DNA of 64,000 nt from Bolinopsis microptera. Taxonomy: Eukaryota > Ctenophora > Tentaculata > Lobata > Bolinopsidae. Positions within the stretch are counted from its first letter, which is position 1. Every line of letters starts with the position of its first letter. This document shows, piece by piece, positions 41,186-54,312 of this stretch. The DNA lies in assembly GCF_026151205.1 (NCBI RefSeq), contig NC_087079.1, positions 14,942,445 through 15,006,444 on the forward strand, given 5' to 3'. The translations under genes were made by a program, and so were the position numbers. Under the pieces are notes generated by a model. That model worked only from the letters and a program-made list of their open reading frames with translations. It searched no databases and was not told the DNA's origin.

Positions 41186-43527
41186 TATTTTCTTCGGTGC
41201 TTTTAATGGATACATCAAACGATAAGCATTTTTTACATTTTTGATCAATTATTGATTACATTGACATGCAAATTATTTAAAATCGCGATTTGAAGTTTGA
41301 AAAAAGTTATAACACAATCAACAATGCGCGCAATTTTAGGAATTGCTTGTGGTCAAATATAACTGTGAGATCAAAATAGATGCCTTAGGATTTAAAAAAC
41401 ATGTTTTTTAATCATTTTTAAATGAATGTTTACAGTTTGTTGAAACGTTTTATTAACAAGAAAATTCACCGCGGTTAAACCACTGCAAACGATCAATTTT
41501 CCTACGATGTACTAGTTTCGCGCGGCGCGTCGAAGCGGCGAAGTCTCCAACTAAGGAGGAAATTCACTGAAATTATTAACACATTGTAGCGCGCGCGCAG
41601 TATAACGCTTCCATACACATAACATAGGGAATGGTCCTATATTGCGAAGGGCAGACGTTTGTCGTTCAACGAAGGACCGTTGGGCCACCTCATATATCCA
41701 AACCCGATACTTATTCCCTACGAGCTTTTTGCCTTCGGCAAGAGTAGGGAAAAAAAAATATAGTATTCCAAGGAAAAATAATTCTCATAGTATTCTCAAG
41801 AGTGTCATCCTTTGGTAAAGTATTGATTACTGAAGATTTAGCTTTATCATTTAATCAAACATCTCCCATAGTCTGCTAGTACTTTTGAACCAATGCCTCA
41901 TGTCATCTTCCATAAGAACAGTCCCTACTACTAATGGAATCAACATAATTGGTCCTTTTAAGATGTTTTTTAAATATAGACCCTTTTAACAGGTTTTCTT
42001 ATCCTCCTTTGAATTAAATATCTGGCGAAAGTCTCTTTTTGCACTTTGCTTAGTAGAGCTTATGCAATGCCCTTCTAACGTCTCTGGAACATGCTACTAC
42101 TAATGTATATATTAATCTATGGCTGGTTGCTGGATAACCCTTCATGGATGAAACTCTTAACTCTCTTCTTAATAAGCTGCTGGAGTTAGAGATTTTTTCA
42201 TATGGTCTTGGTAGTTTGTCATTGCATCATTTGGTGGTGTACTAGTTTTTAGTCTGGGTACAACAGGTTTGATCAGCTGATTGTGATACTGACCTTTGTC
42301 GCCTGTATAAGATGGTTGAGTACCAGATTTCATGTCTGTAATGAAGCTGGGGATTTTTAGACATGATACAAACAACTCCATGCTTTAGAATCTAGGCAGA
42401 CACCACTTTTTCCTGTTTAATTTCTGTGAATGAACTGCAATATGATAGTTTTCTTCGGTGCATTCTTCATTATCACTATGGGAAGGCATGCATTTCTGGT
42501 CCCAGTACTATAATTATTCATGAGAGCACTGTTGTATAATAATTCGGGAAAAATAAAACCACGATGATCAACACACAAACTTTTGATAACAGATAACGAA
42601 GCAAATACTTCATTATCAAGACGAAATTATGAAATAACCTCGAGCATATTTACAAGACTATTACTAAACCCTCAGTACAACTCTAACTTCACTGTCATTT
42701 TACTGATTAAAGATCTGTGCGCAGTCCCGACATTAAACACACGAATTTATCTTTTTGTACTTTACAACCCCGTACAAGTCTACAAATCCTTATCAGTATT
42801 AAAATCTCTTGTTATAGATCACGATATTAATATATTTTGATAATTTGAAAGTTTTCGTTAATCTTTTATGTAACTATATTATCTAAATATAATGATAAAA
42901 AGTATAATTAATAAAATATGTTCAATAGGTTTGTTTATAATTTATGATTTATGGTACATTGTTATTTTTATCATATTTAAATTTTAGGCTGTAACCTTAT
43001 TAGTTCAATGGAATAAACCTAGCATGCTGGTTGCAGCTTCGCTTCACTTATAGGTGCATATAAGGGCCCCGATGTAATTGCTACGATCAGTTACTGGACA
43101 ACTGGGTTTCGGTGTCCCTAATTTTGTTTACACTCGGTCACTTGTACAAGTCATGTAAGTCATTCGGCGACAAGTAAAATGATGTATTTGTGTAACAATT
43201 TGAAAAGTGTATTGAAAAAAAAATTTTAACAGATACCAGCTAGATAGACAGATGTTGTATTCCCTCGTGACTTCCCCCATTGTACAAAGGTAACACATAT
43301 ATGGGAATTCCCCAAAGTTACTCTTTCCCTATTTTGAAACTGGGGCTAAAATCCATTTCTCAGAAAGATTTCTATAGGAAAATTTTTGGTAATGTCAGGG
43401 CTTCCGTCATGTACACTAAGACCACACTAGATATGGTGTTACATCTATCCAGTAAATACCGCCACTCAGGGATTGACTGAGCCGTAACTCCCACTGAATT
43501 TGATTTTCTGTGTCATGGAGAAATAGA
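41186..43527. other. No supported gene, 2.3 kb
   Basis: AT-rich with a GCGCGC patch near 41,520-41,600 (CATTGTAGCGCGCGCGCAGT, perhaps a decayed family B copy) and GAGCTTTTTGCCTTCGGCAAGAG near 41,725, which contains a short stem. The minus-strand frame at 42,169-42,381 and the plus-strand ones at 42,583 and 43,280 show no domain and are not accepted. Confidence 0.4.
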
Positions 43528-43663
43528 CTATGGTGCTTCAATGATGCCATCACTATTGATTAGCAGGAAAGATTCGGCATCTTCATTCACTATTATATCC
43601 AATCTGTCGTTTTGAAGTTCCTGAACTGCAAACATTTGCACACATTTTCCAGAACTCGATAAT
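43528..43663 (-). CDS. Possible terminal exon, function unknown
   Basis: After an acceptor-like CAATAG the minus strand is open for about 44 codons with coding-like content (QELQNDRLDIIVNEDAESFL, then INSDGIIEAP and a stop at 43,528). The upstream exon is not found. It overlaps a 61-codon frame read in another register. Weak. Confidence 0.2.
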
Positions 43664-44098
43664 CTATTGACGATTGTACTTTATTAACAACGTAACCGTT
43701 AATCTCTGCTATTCTTTGAACAAAAACGTCTGACGTATATGTATTTAGTATTAAACAATTCAGTAAGTTATCTTTCATGTACGCGTACGCTGTAAAAACA
43801 CTGTAGTTAGTAAATGTAAACCAAACTTTTTCGGATCAGCTGCGCGCAGAACCAGTTTTGGCAAAGTAAAAATGTGTATTTTTTTGTACATTTTTGAGTT
43901 GTAAATTTCATTTATTATATTTATCACTTGTACACATATCACAAATTATTTTATTGTAAATAAAAACCACTTCTGAGAAATGGTTATTCTGACTTTAAAT
44001 ATTGAACTAAATATAATTTGATTGTGGTATAAAATAAATTTGTTCTAAAATTTTGTTTTACTATAATAGTCTGAGAAGTGAATTATAATGTCTTCTAG

Positions 44099-44308
44099 GA
44101 TGGAGACTTTCCGCTCGAGAAACTTGATAATGAATTTAAGTGCAGTACCAGTTTTTGCAGTTTTGATCAACAGTTGCATGTTTCTGATTCAAAGAAATCA
44201 ATCAATTATTCAAAATTTGTTAATGAAGATGGTATATTTTATATAATGTTGCCTAATGTTGCAGCTTGTTTTCAATTCCTAATTAAGTATAAATATCACT
44301 TTCAGTGA
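44099..44308 (+). CDS. Possible exon, function unknown
   Basis: Open for 69 codons after TTCTAG, a plausible acceptor, with mixed composition (DGDFPLEKLDNEFKCSTSFC...KFVNEDGIFYIM), ending in TGA. No family recognised; no other exon identified. Confidence 0.2.
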   Translation, partial: DGDFPLEKLDNEFKCSTSFCSFDQQLHVSDSKKSINYSKFVNEDGIFYIMLPNVAACFQFLIKYKYHFQ

Positions 44309-45598
44309 CTGCTATTAATTCTGATTAAAGATTTATAATCTACTTATATAACCATTGTCAAGATCATAAATGGATGCTTTACAACCGGGATAATCATCTG
44401 AACGAGATGAACTAACCGGAAAACGCGAAAAGACGTAGAAATAATATGAAGCAAACAAATTAATTTGGTTTGCGGCAAAACTATTAGAAAACTAATCCTT
44501 TCTGTCCATCTAATTGAGTTTTGATTTTTTTGTTGTTGCAAAACCCTGTAATATAAATTAAAGAAGTAATTTGTGTATATAAATAACAAAAATTTCAGAG
44601 ATTTTCGAGCCGACCTTATATGTAATGTGCACTTGCAACACAAGACCATTGTAACATGTGGCACTTGGCACTTAACAAGTGGCACAATTATATGGTAATG
44701 CTAGTGTAACCGTGCCAATCGGCCGGGACATCGCTATCGCAATAAAATAAAAAGTATAAACCCGCTTAGTATATATCCGAAAACACACATTACATTTCGT
44801 ATTAAACAAATGCCCAAAGTAAGCAGTTGCTCAGGAAACAGTCTGCAATTTAATATGAGTACCCCTTACTTAACCTAATAACTAATACTTGATAGGCAAT
44901 CTTGATGTCCCCTGCTAAATTACCTAAATATATTGCAAATTCTCTCATGGGGAAGATAGCGAGAGTGGGAGAGAGGAGAATTACGTGGGGTCACAAAAAT
45001 GATCAATTAAACCACTTATACCACCGGCCGATTTAAAAATCCTTAATAATGTGGCTCGTCAGAGTTCTGTCCGAAACTATACCGAAAAAAAAACAATCCC
45101 ATTACTCTAACCGTTTTTTTCTTGATTAAAGCCTCTCGGAAATTCCATGCAAACGAACGAACACACATCATAGATTATCAGTATAGATGTGACAACAGCA
45201 GCCACTGTTTGTTGGCAACTTGCAACACTACATATTATGTAATATATTGAATATTGGCACTTTAAGATATTAGAATTAGAGTGACACATATGTGGTAAAA
45301 AACATTATTTTTTGTCACTATAAACTATACTCTTTGTCGTATGTACTAGGTAAGCCCCTAACAAATGTTAAAATTATGCAATGAGTGCTCAGCTTAGCTT
45401 ATTGGCTTATTATAGGCGTGGAAATAATTTGAGAAACTTTTATAGAAATTATGAACTTATTAAACAATTGAAACAGTATTTAAGGACATACAAAATGTAA
45501 TATGCTGACACAATTTCACCCCAACAATTGTAAGAATTTGTTTTAACAATTTTCTTTAACAGAATTTGTTTAATTCATCTAAATATCAAGACAGAACC
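44309..45598. other. No supported gene
   Basis: AT-rich. Minus-strand frames at 44,344 and 45,107 have a hydrophobic, low-quality content expected by chance. Confidence 0.4.
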
Positions 45599-45793
45599 AT
45601 GCCACCAGAGGAACTGTTAATTTAAAAAATTAAAGACCCTGACTTAAACGTTTTTACCCTAAAAGATTATCGTCCTAGTCCACCTCATCCACAAATTTTG
45701 AACTTTAAAAACCGTATTAACTCTTGGGATCCTTTTCACTTATTTGAAAATAAACCCTTAAATTATTCCATAAATATTTTAACAATGTTGTAA
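45599..45793 (+). pseudogene. 65-codon frame with one internal stop
   Basis: ATG at 45,599 is followed by a stop at codon 9, then 55 open codons of protein-like content (DPDLNVFTLKDYRPSPPHPQ...NSWDPFHLFENKP) to TAA at 45,791. It may be a remnant of a mobile element protein. Not recognised. Confidence 0.2.
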
Positions 45794-46149
45794 TAATGGT
45801 TATTGAGTTACCTTAAGAACGACAAATTTAGTCTACCATAAATTTAGTCAAACTTTTGAACTAAAATTGTTGTAAACCAAAGTTCATTGACTAAATTTTT
45901 CGGCGACTAATTTTCGAATTAACCAACATTTTTGTAGAGCATATATGAGTTGAATGTTATTGAATTCCTGAGTAATGCATTAATTTAATCTGGAATGCTC
46001 AGACGTATCTCACTGCTCATTGCTGAATCGATAGATAGCAGTTTATTTAGAAATTGGTTGTTTTTTTATTTCTTTATTGCAACCGAATCATTTAATTTAT
46101 TCACACCTCACGTTAAACTAAAAGTATGACTTTATAGAGTTGTGTGGTA

Positions 46150-46232
46150 CTTCATTTGGTGGTGTAATGGTGCTCCCCCGGACTCGCAACCCCGGACTCG
46201 CAACCAGAAGGTAGAGAGTTCGAAGCTTAAAT
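46150..46232 (+). other. tRNA-like sequence, probably a SINE head or tRNA pseudogene
   Basis: TTTGGTGGTGTAATGGTGCT resembles a tRNA D-arm/A box and GAGAGTTCGAAGCTT resembles a B box. Between them CCCGGACTCGCAACC is duplicated. Stems do not close well, so it is not a working tRNA. Confidence 0.35.
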
Positions 46233-46660
46233 TAAAATTCGAAGCTTAAATTCGCATAAACTAATATTATAACAGCTGGTGTATCAAGGACCATGATAAT
46301 AAGAAAACTTAATAAGCTAAAATAAAATATACTCATTTGTAAACCTTGCAAATTTTCTGCAGACTCTAATATACCATGTTGACTACTGCCTCAACATCGT
46401 CAGTCAAACTAATTCCAGGACCGTCCGTGCAATGCTAAATTTGAATACGATAACACTCTTTATAATTAATTATAGCAATACGGAGTTACCAAACGCGTGG
46501 TCCATTACCTCGTTTTTACCAGTTCTGGCACACATACAATAGCTCAGATGTTATAATCACTCCTAACAGTCTTCTATAGTATATTTTAAGATTCTAAAAG
46601 AAATATAAGTCGAATATGAAAAAAGGGCTAATTGTTTAATAATTTAGTAATGGTTAGTCA

Positions 46661-46754
46661 TAATTGGGCATATTCATAATAAATTGGGCATATTCATAAT
46701 AAATTGGGCATATTCATAATAAATTGGGCATATGCATAATAAATTGTTCATATT
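46661..46754 (+). repeat. 20-bp tandem repeat, about 4.5 copies
   Basis: Unit AAATTGGGCATATTCATAAT, with one changed copy (TATGCATAAT) and a decayed last one. No spacers of differing sequence, so it is a minisatellite. Confidence 0.95.
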
Positions 46755-49700
46755 AGCCGGGACTATATTGTCTTCAAATACCATACATATAGTAACTTCT
46801 TCCAACTTGAATTAAGAAAGTGCCTAATGTAATTTTTTCTGATTTCGGCTATCCTAGCTGCAACCCATATCCCCATAGACGGGCTTGCTGACCGAGGCGA
46901 GTTTCTGTCGACAAGGTTAGCGTTCTTTGGTCGAATATAGGGTGCGTCCGTTCTATAAAGCAGCCTTCTAATGGCACTTTTCGCGACAGCGTAACATTAG
47001 TAGCTGAATTGAACGTTACCAAACCTGCAACAGTAGTGTATTTATGTATGTATTATCAATTAATTTAGTCCACCCCTTCATCTTTAGATGGCTGTGTTTG
47101 TTTAATTAATAATGACTTTAATCAATTGACCGAATACAACAAATTCGTTCGGTAGTTATAAGTTAATATAGGAATTGATTACCACGCTATGAGACAAATT
47201 TCTGCTAAGTACCTGTAACACCGATATACATGTTGGGGAAATGTTCATCATGATCTCCCCGCATTTTTCCCGTGATCCACTGTAGCATGGAAATGAATTT
47301 GTGATCTTTAGGTGCTTAAGGTCTGGAAATACGTGTACATACAGTTGGGAACAATAAAATATCCAAATAGGATACAAAATAACGGAAAACTGATGATTTA
47401 TAAAGGTAAAATCATAAGTCATAACTTTATCTATGTCAGTTACCAATAAAAGACAAAAGCCATTCCTTATCCCCTTTTTCTAGTAGTAGGCGACCCTATA
47501 ATTAGTTATCGAAGTTTTCAAAGACAAATTTTTAAGAATTCAGATGAATACTTTGTAGTACTTATAATATCTTTTCAGGCATCGATAATAAGGCTTTCCA
47601 AGAAATTAACTCCGAGCATTTGCATTCCATGTGAATGTCGCAAAGTAAAGCACTTGAACATGAATGCTAGAAAGTCTATGAATTCTTGAAAACATTGTTC
47701 CGCAAGGGCCGTTGAAGGCGTGAGGGTTTGGATAACCATTAAGTATCTTCACCAAAACTACTAGCAACTAATTTGGGGAGGGAGGGGAATGATATTTTAC
47801 CTTCATGATTCAAAAAGCGTCCATTTCAGCCCCCACGTCGTGAAGAACAAACGTTTATTTCACTTGACGCCTGTTTTATCCCGTCCTAAACGCATTTTCT
47901 GCATTCTTAACATCAACTTGCTTTAGTGTAACCCTTTACCGTATCCAACCCCATCTCACCCCAAGCCACGCACTTGGGGTGGGAGGCGGCTCTTATCAGA
48001 TTTCTCTCTATTTGGGGGACACCACATTTAGCATTGTGAGGAACAGACCAAATGCTCCCCACACACCATCCTCCTTTAAATACATCGTACATTTGATTTC
48101 ACCCACGCAGGAGGTCACAGAAATTGCAACACACCCTGAGAAATTCTTGGGAAAGGCTTTTTTGCTCCTCCACATATGGACGAAAAGCTACCGTATTACT
48201 GCTCCCTTACTAATAAGTAGTCTATAGGCAGTGTGAAATCAATAAATGGCACGTTTGAATTGGGGATTGGTCGATGTTGCACTTTGTTCAAATGGAAACT
48301 CAGGGACCATAGCAACCAACCACATAGGAGCCTTTTTTCTCTTTGGCCACCTTCAGTAGTAGTCCTCTGTTCTTTTCGTGTAACCTAGTAAGAACTGTCA
48401 TTAGAATAAATATTTTCATAGAAAAATTTGTTGTGAAACATTTGATATTTGAGAATTTAAATATGGTGTTTTCATGTCCATCTAAGTTTGAGTTTTGACC
48501 CAGATAAACTCTGAATTTTTTTTATTAACACGAATTACTTGACTCATTAAAGAGTTGCGACAACAAAAAAAACTTCAAGGACACAAAAAAACTCAAAACG
48601 TCAAATAGATGGACAGAAAAGGATAGTTTGTAATAGTTTTTGCGCCAACCTTTATTTTTCGTTTTCTTCTATTTCTACCGTCTCTTTTTCGTTTTCCCGT
48701 TAGTCCCCTCTCTATTGAGATGGATTTCGCTAGTTTTCCAGAGCATCCATTTTCTGATCTAACAAGGTATAAGTTTAGATTATATATCATCAATTGTACA
48801 TAGCAGGTCACCGAATAAGTGATATTAGTTAATTAAGGCAGCGACATTATCATAAAATATACCATCTCTTATCAAACCTTGATGGATTGATTTCTTTAAA
48901 TCCAGAAAAATGCAAGTCTGAGGCGAGGAAAATGTGATAATAAATCAAACGTTCATTAGAATAGTATAACTAACATTTTCAAGTGTTACAAGGTTACAGA
49001 TCACGTTAAAAATCTCTACTGCAATTTATACCGTTATATTAATGTATCGCAAAGTACTGTTATCAAGCTGACAGGCTGAACTTCTGAAATCAAATCGAAG
49101 CAGTGGAATCCGTGCACTCCACCGACCAGACCACCGTCCAAGCGACACTGTCCAAGCTGAGATGAAGTCAAACAGTCCAAGTTGTTGTCTAAAACTGCAC
49201 CTGTGCTTACAGAATAGAGTTTGAAAAAGGGTGTACAGAATGCTGTATCGGAAGAGATCGCAGTAAAGGAATGTCTCATCTTCGGTTTGTAGGAACGATA
49301 AGAGAACCTGTGCGATAAAGTTGACCTGATTTTTCAGCAGTTTTTGAAGCGATCCGGGTGGGGAAAAAAATAAAGGGAAAAAATCAGAGCGACAGACGAG
49401 ACCAGTCAAAAGTTTCGCTAGGGAAATCTAGTACCGTTCAACAATAGTAGTAAATCCAAAATATTAAGACTGTGTGAAGAATCACAAAACTGTTTCATAT
49501 CTTCCAATCGATCACCTGAAGATCGAGCTTATCCATCAGCGGTTGGATTGTGGAAATGAAACAGAAGCCAAAAACACAAAAACATTATTATATCAGAATT
49601 GGTAGTATTTGTAGTGAGTACAAGATATAGAGATGATACATAATAATTGTGTATACGTCCATAAGTTTTTTACCGTTTTGATGATTTTAAAGAAAAATTT

Positions 49701-50060
49701 CGAATAGTACTTTTGGGTCTAAATTTTTTAACTAGTATATTCATATATGAGTATCTAGTTTTTTGGATTATATCGCAATGCACCGCTTGAAATCGGAATC
49801 GTTTATTTTAATTTTGATTGTTTATATAAGCGGGATAAAAATACTTTATTTTATTTCATTTCATCATTTTAGAATTTGAGTTGAAGTATATAATTTGCAC
49901 GGTTATAAATAAAAATTGTAAGAGTTTCTCTATGAATAGGATAAACGACAATTTTGAATAAAGAATAGTCCGGTTCTAGTCTTTAAAATGAGGACTCTTT
50001 AAATAAGCATAAATAGGCAGAGAAGTTAACAATAATGGGCTTGGTGAGAATTGAAAAGTG
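46755..50060. other. No supported gene, 3.3 kb
   Basis: AT-rich unique-looking DNA. The frames at 47,156, 47,979, 48,593 and 49,026 carry no domain, signal or repeat that I can recognise. An exon of a dispersed gene could be hidden here. Confidence 0.4.
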
Positions 50061-50063
50061 CCA

Positions 50064-50304
50064 TAGATGAAAAGTGATGAAAAGTGATGAAAAGTGATGA
50101 AAAGTGAGAAAATGACGAAAATGATGAAAATTGATGAGAAGTGAGCAAAATGATAAAAATGATGAAAGTGAGAAAAGTGAATAAAAGTGATGAAAAGTGA
50201 TGAAAAGTGATGAAAAGTGATGAAAAGTGATGAAAAGTGATGAAAAGTGATGAAAAGTGATGAAAAGTGATGAAAAGTGATGAAAAGTGATGAAAAGTGA
50301 TGAT
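50064..50304 (+). repeat. 10-bp GATGAAAAGT minisatellite
   Basis: Perfect copies at about 50,064-50,106 and 50,186-50,304, with a degenerate middle. The minus-strand frame rich in FITFHHFSSL is its translation and not a protein. Confidence 0.95.
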
Positions 50305-50579
50305 GATAAATCCAGCAACTAAATCTGTATCTTTACTTAATTTTGATGAAATTTGAAATTCTCTAATCTAGGAACAAATCGCAGTTTACGCGCACACAAC
50401 GATCAAAGTAACATGTTGTGGAATAAGCATCGCTATCGCCTTTGCGTAATTTAAAGCGTCCAAAAATCCCCAATGTAAGTTATGATGTGTCTGTATTCAT
50501 GTACATTTTATAAAGAACAACACATTATATATAAATAAGTTTTCCGTATAAATGTATTTTAATTAGCTTATTCCGATAA

Positions 50580-52902
50580 CAGATCTCGCGTAAGGCCGAG
50601 CGTGAGTTTGAAACGATTTTGTTAGTTTGGAGGAGCATCACGGCTCTCGACAGTCAAAGTACAAATACGAAATGAAACTAGGCAAATGTGATAACAAAAA
50701 TGGAAATAATACGGACATGTGCACCTGACGTTTCAGCACTTACTGGCCTTTTACGAAGGATATAATTTAAAAGTGAGGGCAGTCCCGCTATAAAAGAGGG
50801 GGACGTGTAATTAGGTCGTAAGCTAAAGTAAACACGTATTAGAGTGCAGGACTGAAAAGGCCCAATTAGGCAGACAGCAGATTGGAAAGTGATATTGTTA
50901 GGTGATTAGTGTAAAGGATCTAATTAAACATAGTGTATTAAACCCTGATAGGTAAAGTTAAAACACATTCAAGCTGGCATGCTACAGATTGCTAGTAAAA
51001 GGTAAAAAGGAGGATACATCGCTACTCGGTAAACCCGTTACTCTGCATATTGTTAAGTTTAGGTTTATTGGTACTAATAAGCATTCCCTCATTGATAAAA
51101 GTTTCTAAAGTGTCTTTACATTTTCTGCAAAAACTACGAAGCTCATATCCCAACAGCATGACTGTGCCGAACAGTGCAGACGGTTTTCAAGTTTCACTCG
51201 ACGTCGAGAATATGTACTCCACACTCCCCACCGACGACAGAGCTCTCAACGTCATCAAGAGCTACATCGAAAAGAACAATGACCAAATAAACATGCTCGG
51301 CTTCAGTACATCACATATCCTCTCAATGTCGGAATTCGTACTCTCCCACACATACATCAAATCAGGGAACAAGTTCTATCTCCAGAAGAGAGGAATAGGG
51401 ACAGGGTCACACAGCTCCGGAGCATATGCAGAAATACTTGTGGACCACACCTACAAAGTCGCAAGTCAGAAGACCAATCTACAACCAGAGTTTATTGCCA
51501 CCTATGTTGACGACGCATGGCTCTTATGGACTTCCTCACTGGAGGATTTCGAGAAATACAAAGATGCTCTCAACTCTGTCTGGCAATCCGTAAACTTCAC
51601 CTACGAGATGCCGGTTAGTGGGAAACTCAACTTTCTGGACCTAACCGTAGAATTGATGAAGACCGGAGAAATCACCCACCAACATTATCAGAAACCAACC
51701 GACTCAGGACGATACCTCCATCACGAGGCCCACTGCAGTCACATCACCAAAACGAATATAATCAGGTCAGAAACACGCCGGATCATTCGTAACTGCAAGT
51801 ACAAAGAAGATTCCTGGCCGCACTTGGAGACCCTGAAACAGAACCTAGTCTCAAAGTCCGGATACCCCACCAAATCAGTGACGGCTCACATGCTCCAGGC
51901 CATGGAGCAAATGGAAAAGAGGGACCTAACGGACAGTCAGAAACCCACAGCACCCTCCCCCGACTACGTCCTCAAGATTCCATACATCAACGAAGGCTTT
52001 ACCAGGAAAGTTAGCTCCACAGTCAAGAAAGCGGGAATAAACGCCAGAATCGTGACCCAAGCTGGCAGATCTGTTAAAAGCCTTATCAGTGAGAAAACAA
52101 AGAAAACATGTGACTGTGAGCTCTGCAAGTCAGGAAACGACTGCTTCACCAGTCACTTCGTTTACCAGGCAGACTGCAACACATGTGGAAACCAGTACAT
52201 CGGAGCCTCAAGGAGACCGCTGAAAAACAGGCTCAGGAGCACGAAAGCAGTTTTAGATTGAACAACAGCCGTACTACGCTAGGCCAACACGCAGCGGAGC
52301 ACCGCAAAGAGAGCAACGAAATATACCGCCCCAAAGCGGGAACCAGGGACTTCGAGAAGTTTTTAGAATTTTACAACTTCAATATCGTAAGAAAATGTCA
52401 AGACACTTTAGAAACTTTTATCAATGAGGGAATGCTTATTAGTACCAATAAACCTAAACTTAACAATATGCAGAGTAACGGGTTTACAGAGTAGCGATGT
52501 ATCCTCCTTTTTACCTTTTACTAGCAATCTGTAGCATGCCAGCTTGAATGTGTTTTAACTTTACCTATCAGGGTTTAATACACTATGTTTAATTAGATCC
52601 TTTACACTAATCACCTAACAATATCACTTTCCAATCTGCTGTCTGCCTAATTGGGCCTTTTCAGCCCTGCACTCTAATACGTGTTTACTTTAGCTTACGA
52701 CTGAATTACACGTCCCCCTCTTTTATAGCGGGACTGCCCTCACTTTTAAATTATATCCTTCGTAAAAGGCCAGTAAGTGCTGAAACGTCAGGTGCACATG
52801 TCCGTATTATTTCCATTTTTGTTATCACATTTGCCTAGTTTCATTTCGTATTTGTACTTTGACTGTCGAGAGCCGTGATGCTCCTCCAAACTAACGAAAT
52901 CG
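50580..52902 (+). mobile_element. Penelope-like element with inverted terminal repeats
   Basis: 2,323 bp. The flanks TTATTCCGATAA (50,568-50,579 and 52,903-52,914) are a 12-bp target duplication, and the target is the 201-bp repeat. Terminal repeats of 513 bp are inverted: 50,614-51,126 and 52,390-52,902. The right repeat contains the real 3' end of the coding region; the left one is its inverted copy and is preceded by 34 extra bases. The coding region is cut at its 5' end by the left repeat, so the copy is not autonomous. Penelope-like elements are known to have terminal repeats in either orientation. Confidence 0.85.
51127..52494 (+). pseudogene. Penelope-like RT plus GIY-YIG nuclease, 5' truncated, one frameshift
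   Basis: The frame that begins at 51,050 is native only from about 51,127. RT motif A is FQVSLDVENMYSTLP, then GIGTGSHSSGAYAEI, and the catalytic box ATYVDDAWLLW has YxDD, as in Penelope-like RTs; the N-terminal RT motifs are missing. A linker with a Cys motif (TCDCELCKSGNDC) leads to the GIY-YIG part (HFVYQADCNTCGNQYIGAS then RRPLKNRL). Near 52,230-52,260 the frame shifts. The continuation (EHESSFRLNNSRTTLGQHAA and so on) is in the frame ending at 52,494, inside the right terminal repeat. The RT and GIY-YIG nuclease together would copy RNA at a nicked target. Confidence 0.85.
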
Positions 52903-52914
52903 TTATTCCGATAA

Positions 52915-53043
52915 ACAAATTCTGATTTTCTTGCAGTCAATTATATACCTTCTCATATAATACTAATTGGAAGCCAAAGACCATCAGACTTGAATTTTCA
53001 TCAGGGCCATGATCACTTAAACTGCCGATGTAATATTATAATG
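52915..53043 (+). repeat. 201-bp tandem unit, part left of the poly-G element
   Basis: ATAAACAAATTCTGATTTTC to AATATTATAATG, identical in order to the units at 56,001-56,940. The Penelope-like element lies at its left border and the poly-G element at its right border. Confidence 0.85.
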
Positions 53044-53619
53044 GGGGGGGGTCAACCTCATTTTACCTCATGAGGCCAGCCAAAAAAGGCAAAATTGGGA
53101 TGAGGTAAAATGAGGTAAAATGAGGTAAATAAATCTAGTTTTCTAAGCCTTTTTTTAGAGACAAAAAAGGTTTATTCGAAGTCATTATACTATAATTCGA
53201 GGCTGTGCATGGTCTCCCATGATATTTAATGGTTTATTAGGGGTGATGTGGTCCCTGGGAAGGGGCATTCCCAGTTTAACCTACTTACTCTCCAAAATTG
53301 GGGTAAATAAAACTTCGCATTATAATTATTATTTATGAAAAGAAAATTGCACATTTCAATTTCCATGATCCATTAGGAAATTGTTAATAGCACTTGCTAA
53401 GTTTTGTAAAGGAATTAGCAATAACTTTAGTGTCACTTTGGCAGTTGCCAATTTATGGGGATATTTCCGCATTGCATGACATAGACCATTTAAATAATAT
53501 CTTAGTTTGATATTGCGATTATCGAGTCACTCTGAAACAAATTGTGTCTAACTAGACCAAATTTAAACAACAGTTGTGCATGGAACTGGATTGGATATCT
53601 ACATGAATTTAGTCGAAAT

Positions 53620-54049
53620 CAGGAGGTGACCGGGATTGGCAATTTTGAGCTATCCCGGTCCCGGTCAAATGCTGATTTATGATCCCGGTCCCGGTCCCGT
53701 TCCCGGTTAATTTAGGATTCTTGGTCCCGGTCCCGGTCAATCACTCAAATTTGCCGGGATTCTGACCGGGATCTTTTACATAATTTCATTCACTGTGATT
53801 TTAAGTTTTTCCTTTCATTCATTGTGAATTTTATCTTTAAACATCCTCTGAGCCAAATAAAACAATGTTTAAAATTGCTAAACAAGTTTGAGTAATAAAT
53901 TATGATCAGCAATCGACCAGAATTCCCGGTACCGGGAATCCCGGTACCGGGATTGGCAATTTTGAGCCATCCCGGTCCCGGTCAAGTCACATTTTGTATC
54001 CCGGTCCCGGTCCCGGTCAGGCCTGAAATCATGTCCCGGTCACCTCCTG
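53620..54049. mobile_element. hAT-like MITE rich in CCCGGT
   Basis: 430 bp with perfect 15-base inverted ends CAGGAGGTGACCGGG and an 8-bp duplication GTCGAAAT (53,612-53,619 and 54,050-54,057). CA...TG ends plus 8 bp suit the hAT superfamily. Both subterminal parts hold runs of TCCCGGTCCCGGTC and the block TTGGCAATTTTGAGC. Confidence 0.85.
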
Positions 54050-54312
54050 GTCGAAATTGCATCTAGTGAAAGGTCATTTCATAATAAATTACTCATATAA
54101 ACTCATACTTCATACAATTCTAAGTTCTTATCATGTACATGTTCAATGTTCATGATTCGCTGTAGAATAAAGGGCGGTTCACAAAACCACTTTTCGTTCA
54201 AATAATTAGATATCACCTCTAATTAGTTGCTCTACAGGATCAGGAACAACCAAACAATATTTTGTGTCTACGGTTTCGTATAATACTGACTTGGGCCACG
54301 CCCATATTTATT

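Noticed and set aside
46150-46232. Functional tRNA gene
   Set aside because: A- and B-box-like motifs exist, but the acceptor and anticodon stems do not pair and an internal segment is duplicated.
46661-46754. Possible CRISPR-like array
   Set aside because: Units are contiguous 20-mers without distinct spacers and the genome is eukaryotic; it is a minisatellite.
49983-50318. 111-codon minus-strand frame with FITFHHFSSL repeats
   Set aside because: Direct translation of the 10-bp GATGAAAAGT minisatellite, whose period keeps several frames open.
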